NCBI RefSeq assembly: GCF_001640805.2
Contig: NC_066850.1
Span: 11,099,234 to 11,163,233 of the forward strand
Direction: 5' to 3'
DNA: 64,000 bases
Source of the DNA: Lates calcarifer
Taxonomy: Eukaryota > Chordata > Actinopteri > Centropomidae
The notes beneath the pieces were generated by a model. It made no database searches. It worked only from the letters and a program-made list of their open reading frames with translations, and was not told the origin of the DNA. Position 1 is the first letter of the stretch. The number at the start of each line of letters is the position of its first letter. A program made the position numbers and the translations under genes. Of this stretch, positions 49,641 through 62,892 are shown piece by piece.

Positions 49641-50644
49641 ACAGCAATAAACCCTTTTAGTAAAAACTGAGGAGAGAAGAAACTGTGATTTTGAGCCATC
49701 GTATTGATGAGGCAGTATAATGACCAAACAGGCAGCTGCATCATACCTAAATCAATAAAAGCAAGCTAACAGCCTGGCAGATGATTGCCGACCACATCAA
49801 TATGAACATTAAAACTACAAGTCATCTAATCACACTGAATTTGCTCTAATGGAACAAAAAGCCTGTTGTGGTTTAGACCACAAGACAGGACGCCCTCCCT
49901 CCTTGACCGCACTGCCCCTACTGCCACTTTATGTACTGTAGGTGTCTGTTTACATTCCTCAGATGTACAGGAAAGAGGCACAGGCCTGCGGAACGAGCTG
50001 TAAATTTTGTCAAGGTACAACAGAAGGCAATGCACTTGTTTAAAGTATACTGTCCACACGCTCGACTCATGGCTGACATTTTCCTAACTGTGAGTAGACA
50101 CGCTACAAAGAAAAGCAAGAAAAGTGAATTATTTTCATTACATAGCACATTTTGTGATCAAAACACTTAAAAGACCATGACAGCATAGAACAATTATACC
50201 TGCTGAGTTTTTATGTGAATGACTTACATTTATAGATGTTGACTTCCTGTTGTATGAAACATGATAAGAAAAACTGTCAGGGCACGCTTTGATCTGTCAA
50301 GTTGTTTTGAAAGGATTATACTGATTTGATTTCCTCTTTATTTGCTCTAAAACATGCTTACATTGATCACTGAGAACAACCTCTGTGTCTTTTATCACAA
50401 CACAGAAACTTTACCTTATCAGTAAACAGTAACACTCTGTGGTTAGTGTATTTGCTGACTGTATGAACTGTTTCCTGACTGGTTGTCTGGATGATGGGTG
50501 AGCTACACTGATTATCTGTTTTGATTACTTTTTATAGTTGGATCAAGGTTGGTAGAAGCTACAATTACAGCTAAAACTGGAGAGAGGTCTTAGGCAGTCT
50601 GATGCAGTGGTTTTTATTGGTTTTTATTGTGTATTTTTATTGTT

Positions 50645-50875
50645 TGATGGGTAGAGGCATTATGTTTTCGAGGTGTCTGTCCCAAAGATTCACTTGGACT
50701 CAAAGATGAAATGATTAGAATTTGGTGCTCAGAGGTCAAAGGTCAAAGCTCAGTGTGACCTCACAACATGTTTATGGCCATAACTCAACAATTCACATGC
50801 TAATTAACTGTAACTTTTTGGTGGAGGTATACAACCACAAGGCCCTAATTCTAGTTTTGGTCCTAGTCCATATAT
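50645..50875. repeat. Fish interspersed repeat fragment
   Basis: GGTAGAGGCATTATGTTTTC, CACTTGGACTCAAAGATGAA, AGAGGTCAAAGGTCAAAGC, AGTGTGACCTCAC and GTGGAGGTATACAACCAC resemble a repeat seen throughout teleost genomes. Class not assigned. Confidence 0.6.
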
Positions 50876-52454
50876 ATCAACAGTGTTCACATCAATACAA
50901 GTAGAGGGGGAAAACCCAAACCCAAAACAAAATCCAACTAACTACATAGAGAACAATTCAGAAGAGAAACACAGTAAAAAGAAAAGCCTCTTCTTGAAAA
51001 ACTAACTATGCCCTAAAACAAAACACACAGAGACGAGTGTGCTCTGGAAAGACCAGGAGTTGTGTTTTCCTGGTCTGCATTTGTACTTTTTAAAGCAGTG
51101 CCTCCTCTCCCGTCCAACAACGAGCCCCATCTGTCTCGATCGAGCCGATAATGAACCTGTGGAGCTGACTGCTGAGGTGACACTGACTCCATCACTGCGA
51201 CTCCAGCTCCAACTCTGTTTGTCTCTGTCTTGCTCTTATATCAGTGTCAGCTTGGTTTAACAGTGCGGAACGTACATCGGTGTAGTTCATAAAATAAGTA
51301 CACAAGAAATCAGTATCTTGTCAGCAGAATCTTGGCTTCATTGTTCAGTGTCAGGTTTGAATTAGTTTTACTCTCAGGCTTTTTACTTTCAGGTTTTCAG
51401 TCAGATGTATTCTTCAGCTAAGAGGCTGAGAGTTCTCATAGCTTTACTGCCTGTTGTAATCATCTTTTAAATGTACTTCAAAGAAAGGTTTTTGATGGAT
51501 GGGAGAGATCTGTGGCTCTGATGCCAAATTGTTGTGCTGACTAATTTGGTGAAGCTCACACAGCCAGCTGCTCCATCAGCTCCACATCCAATGAGTTCTG
51601 TTCTTTCAGGAGAGATTTGGGTTTTCTTTGCTAAAATGTTTTTCTTTTTAGTTTTCTTCTTGGTAAATGTCTGACATACACTCCAAAACATAAATATATT
51701 CAGTTTACTGTTGTGTATGACAAAGAAAAGCATTAAATTCTCACATTTAAAGGCTAATATGTAACTATGTTTCCACACTAAAATACCCAAAAACAACTAG
51801 ATCTATATTATATAAGTTGTTGAGTTGTTTACTTGCATTATCTCATATCTTTCCAGCCATTTCCAAACCTCCAGAAATCTATTGTTGTAATCAAGGTAAC
51901 AGTTTGTTTTATGTGGTTGCCTGCACCAAAATTGACTTTTCATCCAGTTTTAAGCTGTTGCATTTTAACCAGATGAAAGATTTTAGTCATCGGACATCTG
52001 GATCTTCAAGTTATCAGAGAAACAAGCTGAGCAAATGTTAGCAACAGCTTGGCTCGCAGTCCCTCCAAGACGTCCTGTGTGCGCCAAAACGCATTGGAGA
52101 AACACAGATTTTTAATGTGAAACTACTTTATTCAGCTTTTTTACCCGTTTTAATCACCTGGTGACATGTTGTGCGTTCTCTTAACAATGTTTTTACATTT
52201 TTGTTTTAAAGAAATGACTAAAAAGATGATTTGTGTAGTTGCAGCTCTAGTTGACATTCAAGACGATGAACCAAACTCAGGCTTTACTTACTTACTAGAG
52301 TATTTTCACTCTGTCTTTCTGTTTATCTACCACATCTATGTACATCTGGCTATTTATAGCTTCCTGTTAATATAAACACACATATACACACACAGCACCA
52401 CGACCGTAAACATGTACGTGCTGCGTGGATTAACCCTGGCCTTTTGACAGTGTC

Positions 52455-52455
<1 letters not shown>

Positions 52456-52492
<37 letters not shown>

Positions 52493-52911
52493 AGGTAGGA
52501 TTACTGCGCACTGATCATCTCTCAGCACTCAGAAAGATGAGTCCCCACTCAAACTCAAAGCTCTCTCTCACACATTACACACATAATGTGACTCTGAACT
52601 TCAATTATAATAATGATAATAAAAATAATATTTGTTTGAAGTTTTTCTGTTTTTTTCTGCACCTGAGAGTTTCTGACCGTTGCTTTTCTCCAGTTTGCAT
52701 TTTTAAACAGATACACACATACTTGTTCGCCCACACACACCACCAACACGCACACACACACGCGCACACACACACACACACACACACATACACATACACA
52801 TACACACGACCCAGCAGACCTCAGCTGCAGAGACACGCTATAATTAGTGAGACAGCATCTTTATCTCGCTCTCTCTTTCTCTCTCTGTGTGTGTGTGTGT
52901 GTGTGTGTGTG
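52456..52911. repeat. Group of GT and CA microsatellites
   Basis: A GT array at 52456-52489 and a CA/CG-CA array at about 52733-52807 are followed by another GT array at 52887-52911. GT and CA arrays on the same strand could pair with each other. Confidence 0.9.
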
Positions 52912-53538
52912 GACTAATTGCTCAGGTTAGAGGAGAGTCATTAGTAAATGATTAATTTTATTAGGCAGCTGTAGCCTGAGGTTACAGAGATGGTACACTC
53001 ACCTTTTTTTGTGACTCGCCCACTTTCTCTGTTCACAGACTTTAGACTTTTTTCCTTCTCTGACTTACTTATAGTCTATAATATTACTAATCTATTTTAT
53101 ATTTGATTAGTGCAATAGATATAATGTTTTGCATTTAAAACATTAGAAAATAGTGGAACATTTGCATATTCATTATTTGACGAAGCAGAAAACTCAAAGA
53201 TATTTAGTTTTCTACATGATGAGACTGGAAAAAATGGCAAATCCTCACACTGGAGAAGCTGTTACCATAAAATATTTAAATTGGTAATCGAAATAGTTGC
53301 TGTTTTCTCTGTATTTGCATCCCTGTCATACCCTTTCCCCCCTTTCTTTCCCTCCTTTTGTATCTGCTCTTGGCCCCTTCTTTCTCATCTTCGTTTTATC
53401 TCCCTGTCTCAATCTGTTTTTCATTTTCTCTGCTGTCTTCTCTCTGTGTGCGTCTATTCTAAGCAGTAAAGGTCAGATACAGATGCACAGCGTGAATCTG
53501 GTGCCTCCCCCACATTACATACTCGCTTTCTCTCTCTA

Positions 53539-53584
<46 letters not shown>

Positions 53585-53881
53585 AGACTATGTAATTATG
53601 TAGGTGTCAGAGGAAGATGTTGGGGAGGAAAAAGAGGGAGAGCTTGGGTGAGGAGAGGGTAGTATCATTCCCGTGTTCTGGCTGTGGTTCGTGACATGTA
53701 TTAACTGATTGTAGAGTAGGAAATTCATACGGTATTATCACTGCTGCACTGCAAGTCTGTGTGTGTGTGTGTTTGCAGAAGTAATGTTCAAATCCTACTC
53801 TGTCAATCTGTCAGAGCATCAGTGCAACATGATGGAAAACCTGGATAGAAACATATTGCGTTCCCAGGGTGCCATCTTTAG

Positions 53882-54170
53882 TTAAAGGTGCTATATGTAC
53901 GTTTTTGCTATTGCTACATTGCTAACGTTAGCACTAGCAGCTGTTTACTTACCAGTCTAGAATGAAACAGTATGAGTTCAGCATCAGACTCAAATTCCTT
54001 TACTCACCAAGAGCTGTCTCCAGCAGTGGACAGTAACGCAGATATTGAAAACATTCTTTTCTTTGCCGCCAAACATGGTTTCTGTTGATAATGGTCACTT
54101 GCCAAGAGCTTCAGCCGTTGTTGCGTTAACTGATCCATTCATTAACCACCCGTCCTTTAATTCTAAAGGC
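53882..54170. repeat. MITE-like element, family TTAAAGGTGCTATATGT (copy 3, right end lost)
   Basis: It begins TTAAAGGTGCTATATGTACG then TTTTTGCTATTGCTAC and CTAACGTTAGCACTAGCAGC, matching the ends of the copies at 6190 and 34998. No matching right inverted repeat was found. Confidence 0.7.
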
Positions 54171-55318
54171 CTTTTCACATACAATGCAACACAAATAAAG
54201 AATGCAAATTATACATGAGCTGAAACCCCATCACAACCTGTACTGGACATATTTTAGGACGTTGGTGGGACAGTTTGAAGTCCTGCTGAGAATGCTAGTG
54301 CTGCATCTGAGGAGGCAGTGGACCAACTGCCGGGATTCTTCGACCCAGAGCAGCCTCTGACAGCTTGTGTGATTGTGATGCCTTTATTTGAGGTGCGAAA
54401 ACTCCGAAAAATCTACCTCCCTCTGAAAAAAAGACACTTTTTCTCTGTGCAATATGCGCGTTCTGTTTTAAATTACTCATAATGAAAACAACAGTTTGAA
54501 AAAATAAATCGGCCGGCAAATTTATCACATGACAAAACCACTCCCAATGTGAAAAATACTTCAAGAGGTAAGAATTGCAGTGTCTGGTGTCTGTGAAGTA
54601 GTGAGATGAGCTCAGTCCTAGAGTTCCTTCACTGGACTTTCTGGATTTTTTGACCGTCAAGCAGCTTGCCACAATTTGTCTTCATGTGACTGAGACAGGG
54701 CGTCCTGCTGTGATGCTGCTGTGACGCTGTTTCCTGTGACTCACACCATGACCGTTTCCTGTACTACTGCTGATTTGTTTTATTTTGATTTGCTACCTGT
54801 TTACAGACAGTTTTTGTCTCATATTTTAGTCTGTTTGCTGCCCTGTTAGCCTAGCGTAGCCTTGTATTTGATTGTGAGTTGTCAGTGAGATGTTAACTGA
54901 TTAACTGTTTAACTGATTGTATTGTTAGGATTTATTTATATATACAGCTGGGAAGTACTCAAATATGACATAAGTGAGTCTAGGCTGATTTTTTTTCATC
55001 ATACTTTTGTACTTTGGCTGCAGCAGTGATCATGAAACAGGTATTAAATTTCATTATATGCAGTATGTGTGGTATTAAAATGGTTTGTTTTAAATTGAAT
55101 ACTGTGAACCCACAGAAATGCTGTGTGCAGAGGTTTGTTGTAGATGTAGACATGTTCAGATCCTTGACTGAAGATTCTTGACTTGATTTTAGTTATGATT
55201 TTGTTTTCACAACCATTTAGACCAAGTTGGGACGAGTCTGCTCTCGTCTCAGTTTAATGTTGACAGTAAGAAGCGATCTGCTCTTTTGTTCTCTTTAGGA
55301 CTGTTAGAATGACAGGAT

Positions 55319-55320
<2 letters not shown>

Positions 55321-55362
<42 letters not shown>
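55321..55362. repeat. (GT)n microsatellite
   Basis: About 21 GT units in dgki intron 1. Confidence 0.98.
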
Positions 55363-55363
<1 letters not shown>

Positions 55364-58300
55364 ACTCGTATACAGAACTGGCTGAAGCTAATGATATTCC
55401 TGATTGTATGGCAGTTTGGCACAATAATCCTGGATCTGGGAGGAGCTGATTACTTTATAATCCAGTTGAGCAGGTTTTAGTGCCGCTCACCTGAGGTTCA
55501 CTTCAAGTCACTTTTTTGCTTTTTCTTGCAAACAGCAACATAAACCAGCAGGTTAACTGTTTTTAATGTATGTCTGGGTAAAGTCAAACACAATAATGTT
55601 TCGGATAAACTCTATACTCATGATCTATTAATCATCAATATGTGCTCCTTTTTAACTGTGGAGACAAAAATATTTGTCAGTGGAAGTAGTCGTATCAGGT
55701 GTGATTCAGTAATCTTCAGTGTGTTCCCAGTTTAACAGGCGCTTAATGCCTGTGTGACAGCTCAGACAGGCTGATTTCAAAACGTCCCAGGAGGTGGACG
55801 AAGTATTCAGATAGGATAAGATGAACCTTTTACTGATCTGCTGTCTGGGAAATTCAGTTTGACACAGCAGCACAGGGGAATGTAGCTGACATCAGAGACA
55901 GAAATCTCCATAAACATCCATGCATCAGAAAAATGAGTCAGTAAAATATGTAATAACATAAGAATGAGGTAGAGGTAGGAGGTACTGGGGGCTGTGATGT
56001 ATTCAGGTCCTTTACTTCAGTAATAGTACTAATACCAGCCAGTAAAAGTACAGTTACAGTTATGTGACAAAAATCAGAATGATTGAAAGTGCATTTTAAA
56101 TGTAAGATGGGTAATTTAATCATTAATTTAAACATTAATTTATAATAATTTCTGAACTCTTAATAAGATTTGATCTTAATTGCAAACTAACTGCTAGCTA
56201 AAGCTGGATAAATAGAAAGTACAATATTTCTCTCTGAAATACAGTGAAGTAGAAGTACTGTATAAAATATAATGAAAAGGAAATACTTAAGTAAAGCATA
56301 AATACCTCAAATTTGTACTTGTGCACAGTACTTGAGTAAATCCACCACTAGGAGCTTGAGCCTGTTTCCATGAAGCAGCGTCAAACACCCGAGCATTTCT
56401 GCCTCAGTTTGCATGTAAACACCCATTTGCATCTGTGTCCTCCTGTTGACCCCGTGTGCGTTTGTGCAGCCCCAAAGTTTGCATCACATCTAGTTTGAAT
56501 GTGGCCTTTAGAGGCGTCTGTGTAGTTTAAAAACTCACCTGATGACTCGATGACTGGGTGGTTTCACCTGCCCAAACATGCAGCCGTGAACCAAACCATC
56601 ACAGCTAGCTGCAGAAATGCTTGGCATGAATATGCAACATTAAAAAAAGAGTGAGAAATCCAGTCATCGTCCTGTCACTGTGTTTTTAAAGAGGTGTGAT
56701 CATTGAATAATGAATTAATAAAATTGCTCATTTTGTTTTGTGTTATTTGAAATCAATCTCTCTATCTTTTTTTTTTTTACCCTTTCCATGTTCTTTACAA
56801 GTTGGCAGAAGCTAAATCGCTTGCAGGGTGTTGGTGTGTGTGTGTGTGTGTGTTATCGACATCTCATTAAGAGAGTGTGGTTTGTCTATTTATTTATTTA
56901 TTTTTCAGGCACTAATGTCTCCCATGGGTGTTGGCATTGACAAACTTGCCACTACAACATTACCTGGGAATTACAACCCCCTTGTCTTCTTACTGATAGC
57001 TTAGTGGAGCGAGGGCAACACAGGTCTGATTGTAAATGGATTTAATATCATTTCGTGTTTCAGATCAGTTTGTGACAGTCACTGCACAGAGTCATTTCAG
57101 CATATTTGTGAGGCTACACCGGGAGCATAAAGTTTTTAAACACGTTTGGACTTTTTTTTACAATAATACTTTCACATTACTGCATTGGTTTGTCCTGGTA
57201 AAATTTGCTTAAAACCCAGAAGCTTCCTGGAACTCCTGGAAAAAAAAGAAAAAACCCATCAACATACAGCAGAAACTACTCTTTGCATCTGTGAGTGTGT
57301 GTTTGAGCAGTATGTTGAGTTGACACTCCACCACTATGACTGTCAGTAGTCAGCTCACAGACAATAAACAGTTCTCTCGCTCTCGTTCTCTCTTTTCCTA
57401 CTTATAGAAACAGAGTGGGTTTTCTGAGTGGGAGTTCTGGAAAAGATTCACTGCTGACTCTGCTGGACAGAAAAGAGAAAGAGAGAAAAACTGGTAGTGA
57501 AACAGTATCAGCTTATACAGTATGAATTTTGTGTAGAATATAACTGAAATTATTGTTTTCAAGAGGTCTAAATCTGAATAAAAATCATAAATTGTAACCC
57601 AGTTACTAAGAAATTATCCAATAGGGGTGTACAGATATTAATGCATATTTAAAATAGATATTTAGATATACCGTTTTTAAAGATTAACCGCTAAATGTAG
57701 TCATTTAGCTGGCAAACCTGTTTTTACAGCTACTAAAGTAATAAATTAAGATTAATAGCTGCTATTACTCTTTATATATTATTATCTGGCTTTTCAGCTG
57801 AGTGGCTGTTGAAGTGGGTGGAAAGCAGATTGGGAGAAAGATTACGCCTCCTGGGAATTTTCATCACTTTGCTCTTAGCCATCATGACTCAACCAGTGGT
57901 TTCCAAACTTTATGGCTGGTGACCAACTTAAATTTATCGCTTAGTTACATTCAAAACTAGATTCAAAACCGTGTCATCTGAAGATGTGAAATTTTGCTGC
58001 TCACAAGCCAAAAGAAAAGAAAATCATCAGAAATAATGCAGCAGATTATATATTTTTTGCTTTCTTATAGTCCAAGCAGTTAAGTGGTTTTCATGTACAA
58101 AAAACAAAGACTGTTAATCTCTTGACTCCGACTGTGTAGTCCCACTCACTGAACTGAAACATGGCTTACCGGTGTATATTACTCATGATTCCCACCTTCT
58201 GGAGCAGGAAGTGCTGTCGCTGTAACAAACACACCAACCCCTGGCTGGATATCAGAGATGAACGTTGGTTTTTAATGACTTCTAAGTCTTTATAACTGAT

Positions 58301-59269
58301 CTACAGTTCAGCATTACTCTTGAACTCTTGCTGGGCCTGATTCCAGCAGTTTAAGCTGCTGACTATCTCTGTTAGAGGGAGATTGTACCTACTCACTAAA
58401 GTTACATAGAGCAACAACAGGTGTTCAGAGAATGACAGAGGCTCCATTCTCCCTGTTACAAGTCAATGAATCATCATAATGATTTTGAGGCTTTTATTTT
58501 AAGGGAAAATAGTTACATGTTGCTTTAACTGAAACCACAATCTTTCCCTAACCCTAACCAAACCACAGACAGGAGTCTGGGAATGCTGGGGAATCAATTT
58601 AGTGTATATAAATGTAGTTTCTTGGAACCTGACCCACAGCTTGGAAACCACTGTCTTGTACCATAAAACAAATTGTGTATTTATATACTTTATGTCTCCT
58701 GTTTAAATTATTTTTCACTTTAAGGCCACAAACACAGACCACAGATTATTGCTTATTTGCTGAGGGCTGTACATCTGATGTTGCTTGAAGGCCTACAGTC
58801 ACATTCACACATCAATAGTGATTTATATTTGTCCACTTACTGAGTCGGAAGCTTTTCAGGTGATGGGAGATAAGTTGATTTTGATTTCAAATGTCAGAGT
58901 AAGACTTTATTTTAACTTGAAATTCCTAATCACCTGTTTGATTGTTGAATTGCTTTCTCAGCCAGCAAGTCTTCCCTGATTCAGTAAACCACATTCCCCT
59001 ACATGGAGGAATGCTGCTTCATTTTGATCAAATAAATTCAAATTTGATCTGAATTTGAACCAAAACTGTAAGTGATGAGAAAAGGAAGAGAAAACAGTGG
59101 GTGGATGGAAGGATAAAGATGTAAGCAGGAGAGGTAGATGAGGTTGAGGAGGGGAAGGAAAGAGAGCAAGAGAGAGTGAAAGTGTGAAGGAGAGATGATG
59201 ATGATGATGAGGAGGAGGACGAGGAGAGAAGCCAAGGCCTTTGGGCAAAGCCAAGACCGCCTACAGATG

Positions 59270-59383
59270 CTCTCTCCTTCACTCTCTCTCTCTCTGTCTT
59301 CTCACAGTTATCCCTTTTCCTCTCTCTCTCTCTTCTCGCACTTCACGTGTCCTCTTTCTCTCTGTTTCACACTGACTTGCCCT

Positions 59384-59431
<48 letters not shown>

Positions 59432-59432
59432 C
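59270..59432. repeat. CT-rich tract with (CT)n microsatellite
   Basis: An almost pure pyrimidine stretch includes an uninterrupted CT array at 59386-59422. It gives false Ser/Leu and Arg/Glu repeat frames on both strands. Confidence 0.9.
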
Positions 59433-62240
59433 TCCTCATCCACCCCCAGAGGAGGAATAATGTAGGCCAATGGAGGAGTGAAGTGAAGGGCAGGCACGCT
59501 CTCTCAGTCGAACACACACTCAGACCTTCACCTTGTCCGGCTGAAGGGCAGCATCAAATCTGCACGTGTTCTGTCCCAAAGTACTTGACATTTTATCTTC
59601 TATTTAATAATTATTAAAGTATTACTTGCAACATTTCTATGGTTTCTGTCCTGTCATACCAGGGAAGTAGTAGAAATGTTCAGAAATGCTCAGCCTTCGA
59701 CTTATCAGGGATATCAGGGATTTCTAACAATGACAGTATGTTCCACTACAGACATGTACACTCCCAGGTGCAGGAATCCTAAAACCTGGAGGTAAGTTAG
59801 CATTTTAGCACCTCCGGTTCCCTCATCCCAGAGTCAGTGGGTTTTTGGTCAGATGCCTGAAATAAGATCTTTGGTTTTAACACAAGCTCAAGACATTTTC
59901 ATGTTTTATTCTACAACATAAAATAAGTCAGAAAATCAACCACTTGTGATTTTTTTAAAGCTTTTACGTGTTTTCAGTGAAAACCCATCTACTCACCAGT
60001 CCACCTTTACAGCCTTGCGTTATACTCACACTGTCAAACTATCACTAACTTTCTAAGAAGAAAGGCTTTTGTAGAAGAGCTCAGAGCTAAATGAAATGAC
60101 AAGTTTGAAGTGGTGGTGATGATGATGTCATATGACCGTGGTGTAGTTTGTTTATCGCCTAACATTAGCTTTTTACTAATTAGATTGTCTTTAATGGTTG
60201 GTAATGGTTGGTAATTGATTGATTTGACAGCATCATAAATCATTTCATAAATCATTTGAGAACTAGACCAAAAACTGTATTAGTGGTTGTGTACCCTGAT
60301 CATTTACTAACACATTGTCCCCACCTGCTCACCTTTATTTGGAAGCTGCAAGCGGAGGCGTCCTTCATGTGACACCTCTTTTTCAAATAGTGTCCGACAG
60401 CTGTTCAGTCTGTCTTTTTTCAGGCAGCACACACACCTGTGCAAACGCCTGTTGTTGGACTGGCGATGGCTGGTGGCAATACTACTATGGTGAGGCTAAA
60501 AAAAGTCAGTATGCTAACTATAAAATTAAAAAAGTACTACTATGCATGTAACAAATTTTGGATGGTGGTGTGTCAGCTTACAAATCCATGAAATATGGAA
60601 CAGGGACACAGTTATAAAGATTAAATTCAGAGAATAAGGGCAGACACAGTTGAGAAGGTAAAACGTGTGACCTGTGAGAGAAAGAGAGAGAGAGAGAGGC
60701 TTATAAATAGAGGGAGGAAGGTCAGAGGGAAAGAGTCAGGCTTCCTGTATCCAGCCTCACAACCGGACACACACACACTCACACACACATGCATATAGAC
60801 AAAACATACAACAAAAAGTGTCCTGAATTGATTTTTAAAGAGTTTTTACTGTATTATACTCTATTATCTATTTGTTTTCTTCTTTGTCTTATACTCATCT
60901 GTCTGAGACTGCAATAGGAAAACTGGAATAGACAAATATGCAAAGGTGATGTCTTTGAATAGCTTATTTTGTCCCATCAGCAGCCCCAAACCCAAAGGTA
61001 TTCAACAATATAAGACAGAAAAAAGCAGCAAATCTTCATATTGGAGATGTTGATTTTTTTCTGCACCACATATCTGTTTTTTTAATTCTGCTCTATTCTG
61101 TTAAACTCTGCTTTTGCTGTTTCAACAGCTGCTCCTCTGTGAAACTGTTTGCTTCACTAGTGTGTCTTCACTATTTCTGTGTTGCCGACTGTGTGTTTCC
61201 GAGTCTGTATCTGTGTGTTATCGATCGCCATGTTGCACGTTCACAAGAACAGTGTGTTGTCCAGAAGTGCCTGCATGTTAACTTTGTGTGTGTGTTTTTG
61301 TGTGTGTGTGAAGACAGTGATCTAATAAGAGTTGATAGTGTACCCGACTGCAGCTGCTCTCACACACCCACTCCCTGTCAGAGACACACAGAGAAGGGAA
61401 AAGTAGGCTGTAATTAAATATATTATACTTATTAAAGTAGAGAAAAAAACTCAGCCCAGTAAGGATCAAACTCAAGAACAGCTTGTGTTCACAGATATGA
61501 CCACAGACACACTATAAAGTAACACTAATGAATTGATTCAACAATAATCTGTGTATTAAGCAAGAGGCTATTATTACTGAATAATTAAAGTTGAACATTC
61601 AAGAATTTTCAAGATTTTTTTCTTGTGTTTCTTTGGATCCATAACCACATATACACTCAAGAGTCCTGAGCTTCTCCCCCAGGATATTTCCCCAGGAAAT
61701 TGTGGAGGTGGTAGGGGTGGATGGCAGGGGTACAAAGCACAGGACTGTCCCACCACGCACTGCTGTTCACATCCACAGTCTTAGGTTTAGGCAGCAAAAG
61801 CACTTTGATTAAGGGAAAGATGGTGGTTTTGTAGATAAACACGTTGTGTATGAAGTCAGCACGAACGTATTCTGGATTAAATCGGATCTTTCTCTAACCT
61901 TAGCCAGATGCTGTGAGAGTTAACACATAACCATAAAAAAAATATTAGAGCTGTAGTTACTACAAGCGGGTAATATTCAGTAAAGATTGGATATTTTGGT
62001 GGAAAATTTTACAGATATGTTCAGTGTCAGTGTATTTGCGACTTGCTACAATTAGGTTTCCTGCAAAACGTATTTGCTGTTCCTAACTAGTTGTATATAA
62101 ACTTAACTTGTAGGAGACAAGGAGGTGTATTTTACTCTTTTTGCTAAACGTAGTGTATCAGTAAAAGCAAACTGCAAATTGGCCAACAGTGGTGGTGTAA
62201 CAAAAATGAAAACTGACCTGAATGCTGCAGCTAGTAGGCT

Positions 62241-62892
62241 ATTGTCTGTAGGGCTGTCAATTTTTATTCTAAATTCAAACATTTGTTCAAATATGTGGTG
62301 AAAAGTTCTTATTCTAATGACCTCTTCGTAATATAGGCTGCAGCCTCTATAAGCACATCAGACCGTTTGAAGTAGTTTGCTTGTGATCCAGCAAAGGGCA
62401 CTCTATCAGCTTGATGTATTGCATGCCGTATTGACCTGTCAGTAAACTAAGCTAAAGGTAATGCAGTGTTGTTTTGTTACGAAAATGGAGGACAATAGCG
62501 AGCAGAGCTGTCCTGAGCCGACAGTCATGACACCAAAACATCTGAGACGCCACGTGGAGATATTTTGGATTCTATGTAATGAATGGCAAAGTCTCTGATA
62601 AAAATGAGGGTGTTTGTTGACTTTGTGAAAGGACACTGCCATACTCTCCAACAACAATAAATCTGCAGACTCACCTGCTAGATTAACTACCCCAGTGAGC
62701 CAAGAGAAGCATCACAGATGAGCAGAGCAGCAAGTTAATAAAGTAATGAACATAGTGATGTGCTGCTGTGTTTTGGGGGAGCGTGCTAGTGTGCGCGGGG
62801 GAGGGGGATTCAAATTAATTTGAATTAATTGCGGGTCATTTCAGATTTGTTTGATCTGGATTTTTGGAAAAAGTGACAGCCCTAATTGTTTG
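62241..62892 (+). mobile_element. Decayed hAT-superfamily element with target-site duplication
   Basis: The element runs from 62249 to 62884 (636 bp). The left end TAGGGCTGTCAATTTTT and the right end AAAAAGTGACAGCCCTA are inverted repeats with one mismatch. The flanks ATTGTCTG (62241-62248) and ATTGTTTG (62885-62892) are an 8-bp duplication with one mismatch, the length expected for hAT transposition. Inside, 62485-62752 reads as a broken BED-zinc-finger segment. The body of a transposase is missing, so it is an internally deleted, inactive copy in dgki intron 1. Confidence 0.85.
62485..62752 (+). pseudogene. BED zinc-finger relic of a hAT transposase
   Basis: From ATG 62485 the frame reads MEDNSEQSCPEPTVMTPKHL then RRHVEIFWILCNEWQSL and stop. 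Shifting frame continues as V-S-D-K-N-E-G-V-C-stop-L-C-E-R-T-L-P-Y-S-P-T-T-I-N-L-Q-T-H-L. This is the W/F..D-K-N..C-x-L-C..L-P-Y-S..T..N-L..H-L pattern of BED fingers that begin hAT transposases. One frameshift and several stops show it is dead. Confidence 0.7.

Noticed and set aside
52444..52917. Frame of 157 codons with Cys-Val and Thr-His repeats
   Set aside because: Made of GT and CA microsatellites read through; not a protein gene.
57610..57780. A second hAT-type end (AGGGGTGTACAG)
   Set aside because: No matching inverted end or target duplication was found.
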